Source: JBCCCJ01 sp039029315 (GTDB lineage: Bacteria > Bacteroidota > Bacteroidia > J057). Taken from it: DNA of 64,000 bases. Shown piece by piece: positions 34,826 to 43,414 of the stretch. The stretch covers positions 189,512-253,511 of the forward strand of contig JBCCGK010000001.1 of assembly GCA_039029315.1 (NCBI GenBank), read 5' to 3'. The translations under genes and the position numbers were made by a program. Within the stretch, counting starts at the first letter, position 1. Every line of letters starts with the position of its first letter. The notes below the pieces were generated by a model, which was given only the letters and a program-made list of their open reading frames with translations, had not been told where the DNA came from and searched no databases.

Positions 34826-35809
34826 TTACATCTCTAGTATCACGCAGCCGAATTGATTGCCCGCCTCAATGGCCTCATGCGCTTCTGCCGAGTCTTTTAA
34901 TGGAAATTTCCTGGCGATGCGATGTTTCAGGCCATGGATTTGAAGAAGAGTTGTAATGTCATTGGCGGCGGCTTCTTTTGCCTGTCTTGGCATGGCATAG
35001 ACCAAAACCAGTCGAAGGGTGATGTCCATGAACATCATTTTGTAGAATTCCAGACGAGGGTGTGGATCTGTCATGGAGGCGTAGGTCGCAATGGTGCCAC
35101 TGCTAGCAAGTACAGCGAGGATATGAGGAAGATTCGCCCCAAAATCCCCCTCAATGACCCGATCGATTTTTCGGCCTTGTGTGTATGCAAGGATACGTGC
35201 ATTCGACTCTTCTGAAGGATGACCCACCACATAATCAGCGCCAGCATCCAGACAGTGTTGGTGGGAGGTTTCGGAACCCGCTGTTGCAATCACTGTTGCC
35301 CCAGCATGTTTGGCCCACTGAATGGCGTAGTATCCCACGCGTCCGGCCCCGCCAGTAACCAGCACGATTTGACCTTCGATACCTTCGCCGGCCATGACAC
35401 AACGATGAGCGGTCATCGCGGGGATTCCCATACAGGCACCTACGGCAAAGGAGGCCTCTTTGGGAAGCAAGACCGCCTGATCAGCCGGAAGAGAAATGTA
35501 TTCAGCAGAAGTGCCCATCCGTCGACCAAATTGACCATTGTATGTCCAGACTCTCTCTCCAAGTCGAGAAGGGTCGATGCCTTCCCCAACAGCTTCAATA
35601 ATGCCTGCTCCATCACTATTAGGAATGACAAATCCCTGATCGAGGAGACTGGGCGCTGACCCCATCCGTTTTTTGACATCTGATGGATTGACACCTGAAG
35701 CATGAAGCCGAATGAGTACTTCTCCCGGAGCTGGCGTGATATTCTCTAACTCGCCATAGACAAGGACCTCTCGGGCTTTCCCAAATTCATTGAACCAAAC
35801 TGCTTTCAT
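34826..35809 (-). CDS. NADPH:quinone reductase-like, zinc-less MDR oxidoreductase
   Basis: 327 residues of the medium-chain dehydrogenase/reductase fold. The N-terminal substrate domain shows G-V-N-P-S-D-V-K and G-V/A-I-I-E-A-V-G. The Rossmann domain shows V-T-G-G-A-G-R-V-G-Y-Y-A-I-Q-W-A-K (cofactor loop). I see no Zn-binding Cys cluster, consistent with quinone oxidoreductases using NADPH. The cofactor-binding A-G-S-E-T and C-terminal motif I-E-A-G-N-Q-F-G-C-V look normal. The stop of the FabG gene lies 21 bp upstream, so the two are likely one operon. Substrate is unknown; detoxification of enones or quinones is usual for the family. Confidence 0.9.
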   Translation of the reverse strand: MKAVWFNEFGKAREVLVYGELENITPAPGEVLIRLHASGVNPSDVKKRMGSAPSLLDQGFVIPNSDGAGIIEAVGEGIDPSRLGERVWTYNGQFGRRMGTSAEYISLPADQAVLLPKEASFAVGACMGIPAMTAHRCVMAGEGIEGQIVLVTGGAGRVGYYAIQWAKHAGATVIATAGSETSHQHCLDAGADYVVGHPSEESNARILAYTQGRKIDRVIEGDFGANLPHILAVLASSGTIATYASMTDPHPRLEFYKMMFMDITLRLVLVYAMPRQAKEAAANDITTLLQIHGLKHRIARKFPLKDSAEAHEAIEAGNQFGCVILEM

Positions 35810-35830
35810 CCCTGAAAAGATTGCACATTT

Positions 35831-36580
35831 TTATGCCATGACCATTCCACCATCTACATTGAATACCTGTCCGGTGATATAGCTGGATTGATCAGAACCA
35901 AGAAATACACACAAGCTGGCTACATCTTCAGGTTGGCCGGCACGCTTTAGCGGAATGTTTTGTAACCAGGTTTGGAGTTCTTTTTCAGGAATCGCATCTG
36001 TCATCTCTGTTGCAATGAATCCTGGCGCTACCACATTGGCACGAATCCCTCTGGACCCGATTTCACGAGCGACGGATTTGGTAAAGCCGATCATGCCTGC
36101 TTTGGATGCAGCATAATTGGCTTGCCCTGCATTCCCCTGAATTCCTACAACGGAACTGATGTTGATAAAGCTGCCACTCCTTTGCTTGAGCATGTTGCGG
36201 AGGACTGCCTTTGTGGTAAAGAAAATGCTGTTGAGGTTTGTTTGAAGGACCTGATTCCACTGTTCTTCATTCATCCGAAGCAACAGATTGTCCTTGGTAA
36301 TCCCGGCATTGTTGATCACGACATCAATCTTCCCGAAGGTTTCATAGACATCTTTGATCATTGCCTGTATGCCCTCAAAATCAGCAGCATCTACCTGATA
36401 GCCCTTGGCGACGATCCCTTCTTCAGTGAGGGAGGCTTCCAGCGCATTGGCCTTGTCTACTGAAGATCGATAAGTGAATGCAACAGAGGCTCCGTTTTGG
36501 GCATATGCTTCGGCAATGGCCTTCCCAATTCCGCGGGTAGCACCAGTGATGAGTGCGACTTTTCCTTCCAGTAATTTCAT
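35831..36580 (-). CDS. fabG: 3-oxoacyl-[acyl-carrier-protein] reductase
   Basis: 249 residues from the ATG at 36580 (M-K-L-L-E-G-K-V-A-L-I-T-G); the frame extends upstream without conservation. NADPH loop: T-G-A-T-R-G-I-G-K-A-I. N-N-A-G-I-T-K-D-N-L-L-L-R-M is diagnostic for FabG. The catalytic triad is in I-S-S-V-V-G and Y-A-A-S-K-A-G. C-terminus: Y-I-T-G-Q-V-F-N-V-D-G-G-M-V-M. It reduces 3-ketoacyl-ACP in fatty acid synthesis. No acyl carrier protein or synthase gene adjoins it here. It precedes the quinone-reductase-like gene with a 21-bp gap. Confidence 0.96.
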   Translation of the reverse strand: MKLLEGKVALITGATRGIGKAIAEAYAQNGASVAFTYRSSVDKANALEASLTEEGIVAKGYQVDAADFEGIQAMIKDVYETFGKIDVVINNAGITKDNLLLRMNEEQWNQVLQTNLNSIFFTTKAVLRNMLKQRSGSFINISSVVGIQGNAGQANYAASKAGMIGFTKSVAREIGSRGIRANVVAPGFIATEMTDAIPEKELQTWLQNIPLKRAGQPEDVASLCVFLGSDQSSYITGQVFNVDGGMVMA

Positions 36581-36651
36581 AAGTTTTGTTCGACAATTGT
36601 AAGGAGGGCGCAATATACAATCAGAACTGGAAAATTGAACATGTCGCTGTG

Positions 36652-37326
36652 TCAAAAGATGAGATAGTGGAACCTCAAACTTGCGATAGCTGTGGGCAAT
36701 ACTTCTGTTCCTGGTCTTCTGTCTGGTCGCAGAATCAGGAAATCATCATGAACATCGGGAACAAGGGTTTCATTGACAATATTGTTATAGCGGACAATTC
36801 TCTGCAAAATCCCTAATGAACAACTGAGATCCACACCCAGGCGATTTCTTTGATATCTAAAACCGACTTCCCCTCTGGCTCCAGATCGGGTGATCCTGAT
36901 ATCAGCTTGCTCATAATACAGATGATCCCCACTTGAAGATGGTTTATACCAATCAGATACACGTGAATAGGATTTGGGTGAATGGAAGCCGTGGATGCCG
37001 ACAAATATCTTCAGTCCGCTGAAGTCATTCAGGAACAATCGCACCCCACCCTGTCCTTTCCAGTAAGAGAGATCTGAAATATTCTCTTTGGCAAAGCCGT
37101 CCCAGACCAAATCAAGGACAGGGATACGGATTCCATGTTCATACCAGAGAGTAATCCGTCCCATTTCTGCTTCAAGGCCAGATTTGAAGGTGGGAGTGTT
37201 CGGATGAACCAATTGGATGGGGGATACGGTATATCGGAGGTGTATCTTGTCGCTGTCGGAATGCTGTCCAAATAAGTAGGAACAACAAACGATGAAGGAA
37301 AAGAGAGAAGGAAAAATGGTCTTCAT
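36652..37326 (-). CDS. Outer-membrane beta-barrel-like hypothetical protein
   Basis: 224 residues from the ATG at 37326, followed by a signal peptide ending Y-L-F-G-Q. The rest alternates hydrophobic and polar residues as in a small porin-like barrel (DUF3575-like) and ends in R-F-H-Y-L-I-F with a terminal Phe, usual for barrels assembled by BamA. No family can be assigned with confidence. It lies 71 bp upstream of the fabG start on the same strand and may be cotranscribed with fabG. Confidence 0.75.
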   Translation of the reverse strand: MKTIFPSLFSFIVCCSYLFGQHSDSDKIHLRYTVSPIQLVHPNTPTFKSGLEAEMGRITLWYEHGIRIPVLDLVWDGFAKENISDLSYWKGQGGVRLFLNDFSGLKIFVGIHGFHSPKSYSRVSDWYKPSSSGDHLYYEQADIRITRSGARGEVGFRYQRNRLGVDLSCSLGILQRIVRYNNIVNETLVPDVHDDFLILRPDRRPGTEVLPTAIASLRFHYLIF

Positions 37327-37395
37327 AGGATTGCAGAAATCATGTGCTGTTGCTCCGAAAACGAAGAAACCGGCCATGAAGTAGCCTGCGAATCG

Positions 37396-37749
37396 CTAAA
37401 ATTTGTCGATTTTGTCCATCACCTTATTGTAGATAGGGTCTACAAAAAACAAAAACCCGATTCCCATGCCGAGGAAAATGCCAAGTGGTGTCTCGAAGGT
37501 GGCTGTCAGTCCGACTCCAATGAACATTGCACTCAGAAAAAAGGCCCAGCCAAATTTATTTTTTCTTTCCTTTTTTACTGTTGCTTTTTTCCCCCACTTG
37601 GCTCGTGTCGCTTCTGCCTCAATCGTTGTTTGCTCTAGCCTTGGGATATTGATTTCAGCCTCCATATCGTAGTGCTGATCATCAAAGACTTCATCAAGCA
37701 AGTCATGTTCAATGATTTCAAACTTCTCTTTAGGGTCCTTTTTTTTCAT
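37396..37749 (-). CDS. Small two-helix membrane protein
   Basis: 117 residues. The N-terminal 60 residues are charged (K-K-K-D-P-K-E-K-F-E-I-I-E start). They are followed by two hydrophobic segments of about 17-20 residues (F-L-S-A-M-F-I-G-V-G and F-L-G-M-G-I-G-F-L-F-F-V). No enzymatic motif. It resembles conserved Bacteroidota proteins of unknown role. It lies 69 bp upstream of the barrel-like gene, all on the minus strand, and shares a divergent region with the DUF1800 gene. Confidence 0.75.
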   Translation of the reverse strand: MKKKDPKEKFEIIEHDLLDEVFDDQHYDMEAEINIPRLEQTTIEAEATRAKWGKKATVKKERKNKFGWAFFLSAMFIGVGLTATFETPLGIFLGMGIGFLFFVDPIYNKVMDKIDKF

Positions 37750-37874
37750 AATATCGGAATGAGTGCTTCCTGCAGAAAAAGAGTTTTTGAGTAAGTAAGG
37801 TCAGAAAAAATGAGAACAATTGCCAATCTCATTGGTCAAAAGATATACCAAAGACCAGGGATCATCTTCAAAGG

Positions 37875-37906
37875 TTGGAAGAATCCCGATTAAACCATTA
37901 TCTTTC
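37875..37906 (+). promoter_or_regulatory. Bacteroidota-type promoter (TTG-N21-TAnnTTTx)
   Basis: TTG at 37875-37877 and TATCTTTC at 37899-37906 fit the Bacteroidota consensus (TTG-N17-23-TAnnTTTG) at all but the last base. It lies 41 bases before the DUF1800 start. This is a motif match, not proof. Confidence 0.4.
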
Positions 37907-37946
37907 TAGAGAGTCTATCTCATATCATATTGAACAAACCCCATAG

Positions 37947-39368
37947 ATGTCATCTATCAACTATCGACAAGTCAAACACCTCCTTTGGAGAGCTGGCTTT
38001 GGTCCCCAGGCTTCTTCTCTTGACCTATTGAACCGCCGGACTCCTGAAGAGGTCTTGAATCAATTGCTGGAGGATTCTGATGTGAGAGAGTCAGTCCTTT
38101 TTTCTGACATGATTGCCGGAAATACAGGGGAAGAAATCCAGAATCGGAATCAAATGTCTGGAGTAGAACGGCAAATGCTCCAGATGAACGATCGAAAGTT
38201 TGTCAGATCCATCAATGTTGCCTGGGTTCGGAGAATGGCAACTCATCCTGCTCAATTGAGAGAGAAGATGACCCTTTTCTGGCATGACCATTTTGCCTGT
38301 AGACTTGTCCTACCTCGACTTGTACAATTGCAGCAAAATACGCTCAGGGTTCATGCCTTGGGAAAATTCGGCGATCTGCTCAAGGCAATCTCTTATGATC
38401 CCGGCATGTTGCAATTTCTGAACAATCAACAAAACAGGAAGTCGCATCCCAATGAGAATTTTGCGAGAGAACTGCTGGAACTGTTTACCCTTGGACGCGG
38501 ACACTATACCGAGACTGATATCAAGGAAGCTGCCCGAGCATTTACTGGATGGGGATTCAACCGGAAGGGGGAGTTTGTGTTCAAGTCCAGACAACATGAT
38601 TATGAGCCCAAAAGATTCCTTGGAAAACGGGGCAATTTTGATGGAGATGATATCCTGAATATCCTGTTGGAGCAAGGCCGGACTGCCTACCATTTGACCG
38701 AAAAAATATATCGATACTTCGTTCATCCAGAACCTGTGCATGAAGTAGTACAACAATGGGCTGATGTGTTCTACAATTCAGACTACGACATTGCACTTCT
38801 GATGAAGACAATCTTCAGTTCTGCACATTTTTATGAATCAAGGAATATGGGTGCCAGAATCAAGTCTCCCATTGAATATCTGGCTGGAATGATGCGGGGC
38901 ATGGCCATGCAAATCCCCAACAAGGAAGGGATACTGCTGATCCAAAAAGTGTTGGATCAAGTCCTCTTACAACCTCCCAATGTCGCAGGCTGGCCGGATG
39001 GTACGAACTGGATCAATGGAACTTCACTGATGATGCGGATGAAAATTCCTCAGGCGCTCATTCTGGGCAAAGAAGTGAAATTCAAACCTCGGGCAGCCTT
39101 TGCTGGCAATGAGGAGGGCATTCAGATTCAAGGCCGTATGGCTCGCTTGCTGCAAACCAACATCAATTGGAATCTCTTGCACAAACAAACTCGAAAATTA
39201 GGAGAGGCTGATACAGTTGAGGCGATGCGAGAATTTTTGCTACAAGTAGAAGCCCCACATTTGAACTGGGAGCGCATCAGCCCCTATTTGGGAAACTCTG
39301 ACAAAGGCATGCAATTCAAGCTTCTTTGTATGCGCTTGATCTGTACCCCTGAATATCAAATGTGTTAG
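37947..39368 (+). CDS. DUF1800 family protein
   Basis: 473 residues without a signal peptide. DUF1800 marks: H-L-L-W-R-A-G-F-G at the start, F-W-H-D-H-F-A in the first third, F-A-R-E-L-L-E-L-F-T-L-G-x-G-x-Y-T-E-x-D-I-K-E-A-A-R-A-F-T-G-W in pieces across residues 171-197, and P-P-N-V-A-G-W-P-D-G near 350. The function of the family is unknown; it occurs next to DUF1501 proteins in many Bacteroidota and Planctomycetes, as here (65 bp upstream of the DUF1501 gene). A promoter-like motif precedes it. Confidence 0.93.
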   Translation: MSSINYRQVKHLLWRAGFGPQASSLDLLNRRTPEEVLNQLLEDSDVRESVLFSDMIAGNTGEEIQNRNQMSGVERQMLQMNDRKFVRSINVAWVRRMATHPAQLREKMTLFWHDHFACRLVLPRLVQLQQNTLRVHALGKFGDLLKAISYDPGMLQFLNNQQNRKSHPNENFARELLELFTLGRGHYTETDIKEAARAFTGWGFNRKGEFVFKSRQHDYEPKRFLGKRGNFDGDDILNILLEQGRTAYHLTEKIYRYFVHPEPVHEVVQQWADVFYNSDYDIALLMKTIFSSAHFYESRNMGARIKSPIEYLAGMMRGMAMQIPNKEGILLIQKVLDQVLLQPPNVAGWPDGTNWINGTSLMMRMKIPQALILGKEVKFKPRAAFAGNEEGIQIQGRMARLLQTNINWNLLHKQTRKLGEADTVEAMREFLLQVEAPHLNWERISPYLGNSDKGMQFKLLCMRLICTPEYQMC

Positions 39369-39432
39369 GAGAGTCTCCCCGGCCACCTCACTGTCTTTTC
39401 CCCAAGAAAATCTTACAAAAAATCTTCATTTA

Positions 39433-40626
39433 ATGTCCAATCGACGCGACTTTCTCAAACTCTCTTCTTTGGCCTCTGCTTCTGTACTGATGCCTGGGTT
39501 TCTCCGGGCCATGCGCTTCCACCCTCTGGCCAAAGAAGGGAAAAAACTGGTTGTGATTCAGTGGTCAGGAGGAAATGATGGACTGAATTGTCTAGTGCCT
39601 TTTGAAGATGATCGATACTACCAGGCAAGACCAACACTGGGAATCTCGCCTGATAAAGTCCTCAAACTAAATGACTATCAAGGCTTCAATCCTGCTTTGG
39701 CTCCCTTGCGGGAACTCTATGATCAGGGATATATGAGTCTGATCAACAGTGTCGGTTATCCGAATCCGGATCGATCGCATTTTCGCTCAATGGATATTTG
39801 GCATACAGCTAGTGGATCAGATCAATATTGGGATAGTGGCTGGTTGGGCCGATATCTGGATCATAGCTGTAGTGGATGCGCAAAGCCACATACAGTCCTG
39901 GAGATAGATGAAAGCTTAAGTCTGGCAGTCAAAGGAGAACATCATAGTGCGATTGCTGTAACAGATCCCCGGCGTCTGCATCGCAATACCCAGGACCCCT
40001 GGTTGGTCAGCCTCTCCAATGAAGGCCAGCAGGCAGCGCATCCTGATCTGGGGTTTCTGTACAAGACCATGACTGAGACCATCGAATCAGCAGAGTACAT
40101 TCACGCGCAACATAAGATCCATCGATCTACCATAGACTATCCCAAGGGAAATCCACTGGCAAGACAACTAAAACTAGTCGCCGAACTTATTAATTCCGGG
40201 GCTGAGACGAGTGTCTATTATACCTCACTTCCCGGCTTCGATACACATGTCAATCAGCGAAACAAACAGAATCGGCTATTAGGGCAATATGCGGATGCAG
40301 TTGCTGCTTTTGTCAAGGACCTGAAACAGAATCATCAACTTGACAATACTGTGATCATGACTTTTTCAGAGTTTGGGCGGCGTGTGGATCAAAATGCGAG
40401 TGGGGGTACTGATCATGGCAAGGCAAATAGTTTGTTTTTGATCGGCGGTCAATTGCGAACCCCTGGTTTTGTCAATGCCGCTCCTGATCTTGGCAATCTC
40501 GACGATGGAGATGTGTCCTGGGAAATAGATTTCCGACGAATCTATGCCACTCTGCTCAAAGATTGGCTAGGTGCTGATGATGAAGCCATTCTGCAAGGAC
40601 ATTTCAAAGGCTTGCGACTGGTGTAA
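39433..40626 (+). CDS. DUF1501 family protein with Tat signal
   Basis: 397 residues. The N-terminus carries a twin-arginine motif (N-R-R-D-F-L-K-L-S-S-L-A) with a short hydrophobic stretch, so export in folded form by the Tat pathway is expected. The rest shows DUF1501 marks: G-G-N-D-G-L-N-C-L-V-P, R-S-H-F-R-S-M-D-I-W-H-T-A, G-F-D-T-H-V-N-Q and F-S-E-F-G-R-R-V-D. The fold is distantly related to alkaline phosphatase and sulfatase; function unknown. It forms an operon with the DUF1800 gene. Confidence 0.94.
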   Translation: MSNRRDFLKLSSLASASVLMPGFLRAMRFHPLAKEGKKLVVIQWSGGNDGLNCLVPFEDDRYYQARPTLGISPDKVLKLNDYQGFNPALAPLRELYDQGYMSLINSVGYPNPDRSHFRSMDIWHTASGSDQYWDSGWLGRYLDHSCSGCAKPHTVLEIDESLSLAVKGEHHSAIAVTDPRRLHRNTQDPWLVSLSNEGQQAAHPDLGFLYKTMTETIESAEYIHAQHKIHRSTIDYPKGNPLARQLKLVAELINSGAETSVYYTSLPGFDTHVNQRNKQNRLLGQYADAVAAFVKDLKQNHQLDNTVIMTFSEFGRRVDQNASGGTDHGKANSLFLIGGQLRTPGFVNAAPDLGNLDDGDVSWEIDFRRIYATLLKDWLGADDEAILQGHFKGLRLV

Positions 40627-41197
40627 GATCCCTCTTCCGGCTTCTGGCCTGTGTGCTGACACTTCTGCCGCTTCTACTTGGATTCCCTGATATGGTTCAA
40701 AGGAGCACCATCCCGAATGAAAAAAATCGCCTGCAATTTTTTCCCATTCCTTCCCTTTTAGAAGCTGTCCTTGCTGCCTGCTTTCCAGCGCCTCTTCCAT
40801 AGAAGCCCAATCAAGACAATAGGTTTTTGGATATATTCAGGCGCTTTCGTGATGATTGGGTGCAATTTGTGAATCCCTAATCCCTTCATGAAGGATCGCC
40901 ATGGGGTCAGACTAGGTCTCATCCAGGAATTGGGGAAAAAGCTTGGAAAGAGAGAAGGAGAGGATGGGGCGGTACGAATAGCTCCCACGACTATAAAATC
41001 TACTTTTTCTATTTCCATTTTTTTTTAACTCAGTCCGAGAGCTTTCCTGCTTGGGCGCCTCCACATATTGATGAGCAAGCGTGATGAGTCCTGCCTGCCG
41101 AATGGGAATGGTTAACTCCTTGTGATGAGGACCTCTTGACCCAAACTTTTTGAATAAACGAGAATAATATCAGACGAGTGGTTGGGGCAGGAAAATT
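40627..41197. other. Intergenic region
   Basis: 571 bp. A GGGGTCAGAC string at 40904-40913 (also at 30014-30023, and GGGTCAGAC at 27697-27705) is of the kind seen near REP-associated transposases. Two short open frames on the minus strand (40567-40800 and 40758-41018) have no recognisable domain and overlap each other; I do not call them genes. Confidence 0.5.
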
Positions 41198-41944
41198 CTA
41201 TTTCAATGTCTTGCTACCAGATGAATGATCCTTTTGGGGAGGAGGGTCTAGGCGAATTCTTCCCATGATGATTTCTCCGACAATAGGAATTGGAATTTCA
41301 GGATCAATATATTGCGGGACGACGGTGACGGACAATCCTGCTTCTGTGCTTATGTCAACTTCACTTGGATGGGTGTCGAGATAGGAAAAAACCAATGTTA
41401 CCTCTGTCCCAACTGAGGCTGGAATGGTGAGTTGATATTCTCCCAATCCATTGGAGAGAGCCTGGAAAGAGGTTCCTTTCACCTGTATCTGGACACCAAA
41501 CAGCGGTTTTTTTGTCTCACTAGAGAACACTTTTCCTTGAATAAGCACATCTTTCTGTTTGCTGGTGCGGTCAGTTTGCTGATTCTGCGGTTGTGAAAGA
41601 TGGAATTGGCTGATTTGGATTCGCTCTCTGTTTTGCTGGCTATCAGTAGGTTGAGCTGAGGCTATTCCCAAACTGGCTGCGAACAACATGCCTGTGGCTG
41701 CTGCCCGAAGAATGGGGAAGCCTTTCTTATCTTTTTGTGGCTCTGGATACGATTTTAGCTGCATGGGAAGGACTCGCCCACATACACTTTGCTGATTCTG
41801 TTGAAAAAAAGCCACAATGTCTTTGTCAGACTTCTCCGTAAAATCGATCACGACTTTTTGGCAGAGCTGGCAGAATCGACCCTTTTCTTCCGGTGTCATG
41901 TCTTGCCAGTTTTCGGAGCAGGGCTTGGGGATATTCAATTTCAT
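41198..41944 (-). CDS. Carboxypeptidase-regulatory-like membrane protein with N-terminal Cys-rich motif
   Basis: 248 residues. The N-terminal Cys motif (C-S-E-N-W-x-x-M-T-P-E-E-K-G-R-F-C-x-x-C-Q-K-V-V-I-D-F-T) is shared by a known Bacteroidota family of small regulators or envelope proteins. A hydrophobic stretch (about 80-97) follows, then a carboxypeptidase-D regulatory-like domain (about 130-205; I-Q-G-K-V-F-S, G-V-Q-I-Q-V-K-G-T-S, G-L-G-E-Y-Q-L-T-I-P), as at the N-terminus of TonB-dependent receptors. The role is not known. It diverges from the isocitrate-dehydrogenase-like gene. Confidence 0.85.
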   Translation of the reverse strand: MKLNIPKPCSENWQDMTPEEKGRFCQLCQKVVIDFTEKSDKDIVAFFQQNQQSVCGRVLPMQLKSYPEPQKDKKGFPILRAAATGMLFAASLGIASAQPTDSQQNRERIQISQFHLSQPQNQQTDRTSKQKDVLIQGKVFSSETKKPLFGVQIQVKGTSFQALSNGLGEYQLTIPASVGTEVTLVFSYLDTHPSEVDISTEAGLSVTVVPQYIDPEIPIPIVGEIIMGRIRLDPPPQKDHSSGSKTLK

Positions 41945-42055
41945 GGAGGTGCTTGGTTATTGGTTATTTGGTTAATGGTTATGGGGCTAGGAGAGGATTC
42001 GATAGAAGGATATGGGAGATGTGGGATTTCCATAAAAAAAATCATATTTGTATTT

Positions 42056-43393
42056 ATGAAAACAGAAGGTCATCCAATCACCATTCAGCAAGGACAATTA
42101 CAGGTGCCTTCCGATCCCATCATTCCTTTTATTCAGGGGGATGGTGTAGGGCCGGATATTTGGAAGGCCTCAGTCCGGGTCATCGAAGCAGCAGTCAGGA
42201 AGGCGTATGGTGGCAAGCGGCAGATCCACTGGCTTGAGTTGTATGCAGGACAAAAAGCATTTGATCGTTCTGGGAAATGGCTCCCACAGGAGACCATCGA
42301 CACAATTGAGCAATACCTCATTGCTTTGCAAGGCCCTCTGGCGATCCCTATGGGCGGAGGAATTCGCTCATTGAATATTGTTTTGCGCCAAAAACTGGAT
42401 CTGTATGCCTGCCTACGTCCTATTCAGCACATATCTGGCATTCCTTCTTTTCTACAGCTTGATAAGCCATTGAATTTGATGTTTTTCCAGGAAAAAACAG
42501 AAGATGTGCATGTGGGGATTGAAGCGAGAGCTGGTTCAGAGAAGTCTGAGCTATTGTTAGATTTTCTGGAAGATGAATTTCCCGAAGAGTTTGTCAAACT
42601 TAGATTTGGCAGTTCTGAAAAAGTGGAAGCATATCAGGAATTGTTGTCAACAGATGCCTCCCAACAGGTAGAAGTCGGTCTGAACATCAAGCCAACCTCC
42701 AGGCAGGGAGTTGAACGCCTGATTCGATCGGTCATTCAATACGCGATTCGGTTAGGCAAAAAGTCGATCATCCTGGTTCACAAAGGAAATATTTCTTCAG
42801 CAACAGAGGGAGTCTTGCGAGATTGGGGGTATCAGCTTGCAGAGAGAGAGTTCGGGGACTTGGTATACACCTGGGGGCAATTTGATCGACGGACAGCCAT
42901 AGAGAGTCAGGATGCCGCCAGGAAAGAATGGGAGGCAGCTCAACAACAAAACAAAATCGTGATCAGGGATATGCTGTACAACATGGCCCTAAGGCATCTT
43001 TTGTCCCATCCTCAGGAATGTGAAATCATGGTCAGCCTCAATCTGACAGGGGAGTATATGACAGAGATACTATTGGAACAATTGGGGAGTAGCAGCCTTG
43101 CACCAGTAGGCAATATCAATTATCTGACTGGTCATGCAGTCTTTGAAGTCGCTCATGGTACGGCCTTTAGTCAGGCTGGCAAAGATGCCTTCAATCCGAG
43201 TTCTATGATATTGGCAGGAAGTCTATTGTTGGAATATATCGGCTGGCAGGAAGCCGCAGAGTTGATTCAAAAAGGGGTTGAGTCCACGCTAATGAATCAC
43301 CAACTCACATATGACCTATATCGCCAAATCCAGGAAGCGACTGTGTTGCGCTGCTCTGAATTTGGCGATGCAGTGATTCAACATATGGACTAA
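42056..43393 (+). CDS. Isocitrate-dehydrogenase-like protein with substituted active site
   Basis: 445 residues from the ATG at 42056; longer frames upstream have no conservation. The whole length aligns with E. coli NADP-dependent Icd. Substrate residues Ser and Asn (G-G-G-I-R-S-L-N), both nearby Arg, and catalytic Lys (V-H-K-G-N-I) are kept. Yet Arg153 is Gln145, Tyr160 is His152, the metal ligands Asp283, Asp307 and Asp311 are Asn309, Glu333 and Glu337, and NADP-contact Lys344/Tyr345 are Ser372/Gln373 (E. coli numbers from memory). It may be a different decarboxylating dehydrogenase, or inactive. No other TCA gene adjoins it. Confidence 0.85.
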   Translation: MKTEGHPITIQQGQLQVPSDPIIPFIQGDGVGPDIWKASVRVIEAAVRKAYGGKRQIHWLELYAGQKAFDRSGKWLPQETIDTIEQYLIALQGPLAIPMGGGIRSLNIVLRQKLDLYACLRPIQHISGIPSFLQLDKPLNLMFFQEKTEDVHVGIEARAGSEKSELLLDFLEDEFPEEFVKLRFGSSEKVEAYQELLSTDASQQVEVGLNIKPTSRQGVERLIRSVIQYAIRLGKKSIILVHKGNISSATEGVLRDWGYQLAEREFGDLVYTWGQFDRRTAIESQDAARKEWEAAQQQNKIVIRDMLYNMALRHLLSHPQECEIMVSLNLTGEYMTEILLEQLGSSSLAPVGNINYLTGHAVFEVAHGTAFSQAGKDAFNPSSMILAGSLLLEYIGWQEAAELIQKGVESTLMNHQLTYDLYRQIQEATVLRCSEFGDAVIQHMD

Positions 43394-43414
43394 GCGTCTC
43401 TTGAAATCGGTTTC

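Noticed and set aside
40567..41018. Two overlapping short minus-strand frames after the DUF1501 gene
   Set aside because: Low-complexity residues, mutual overlap, and overlap with the end of DUF1501; no family resemblance.
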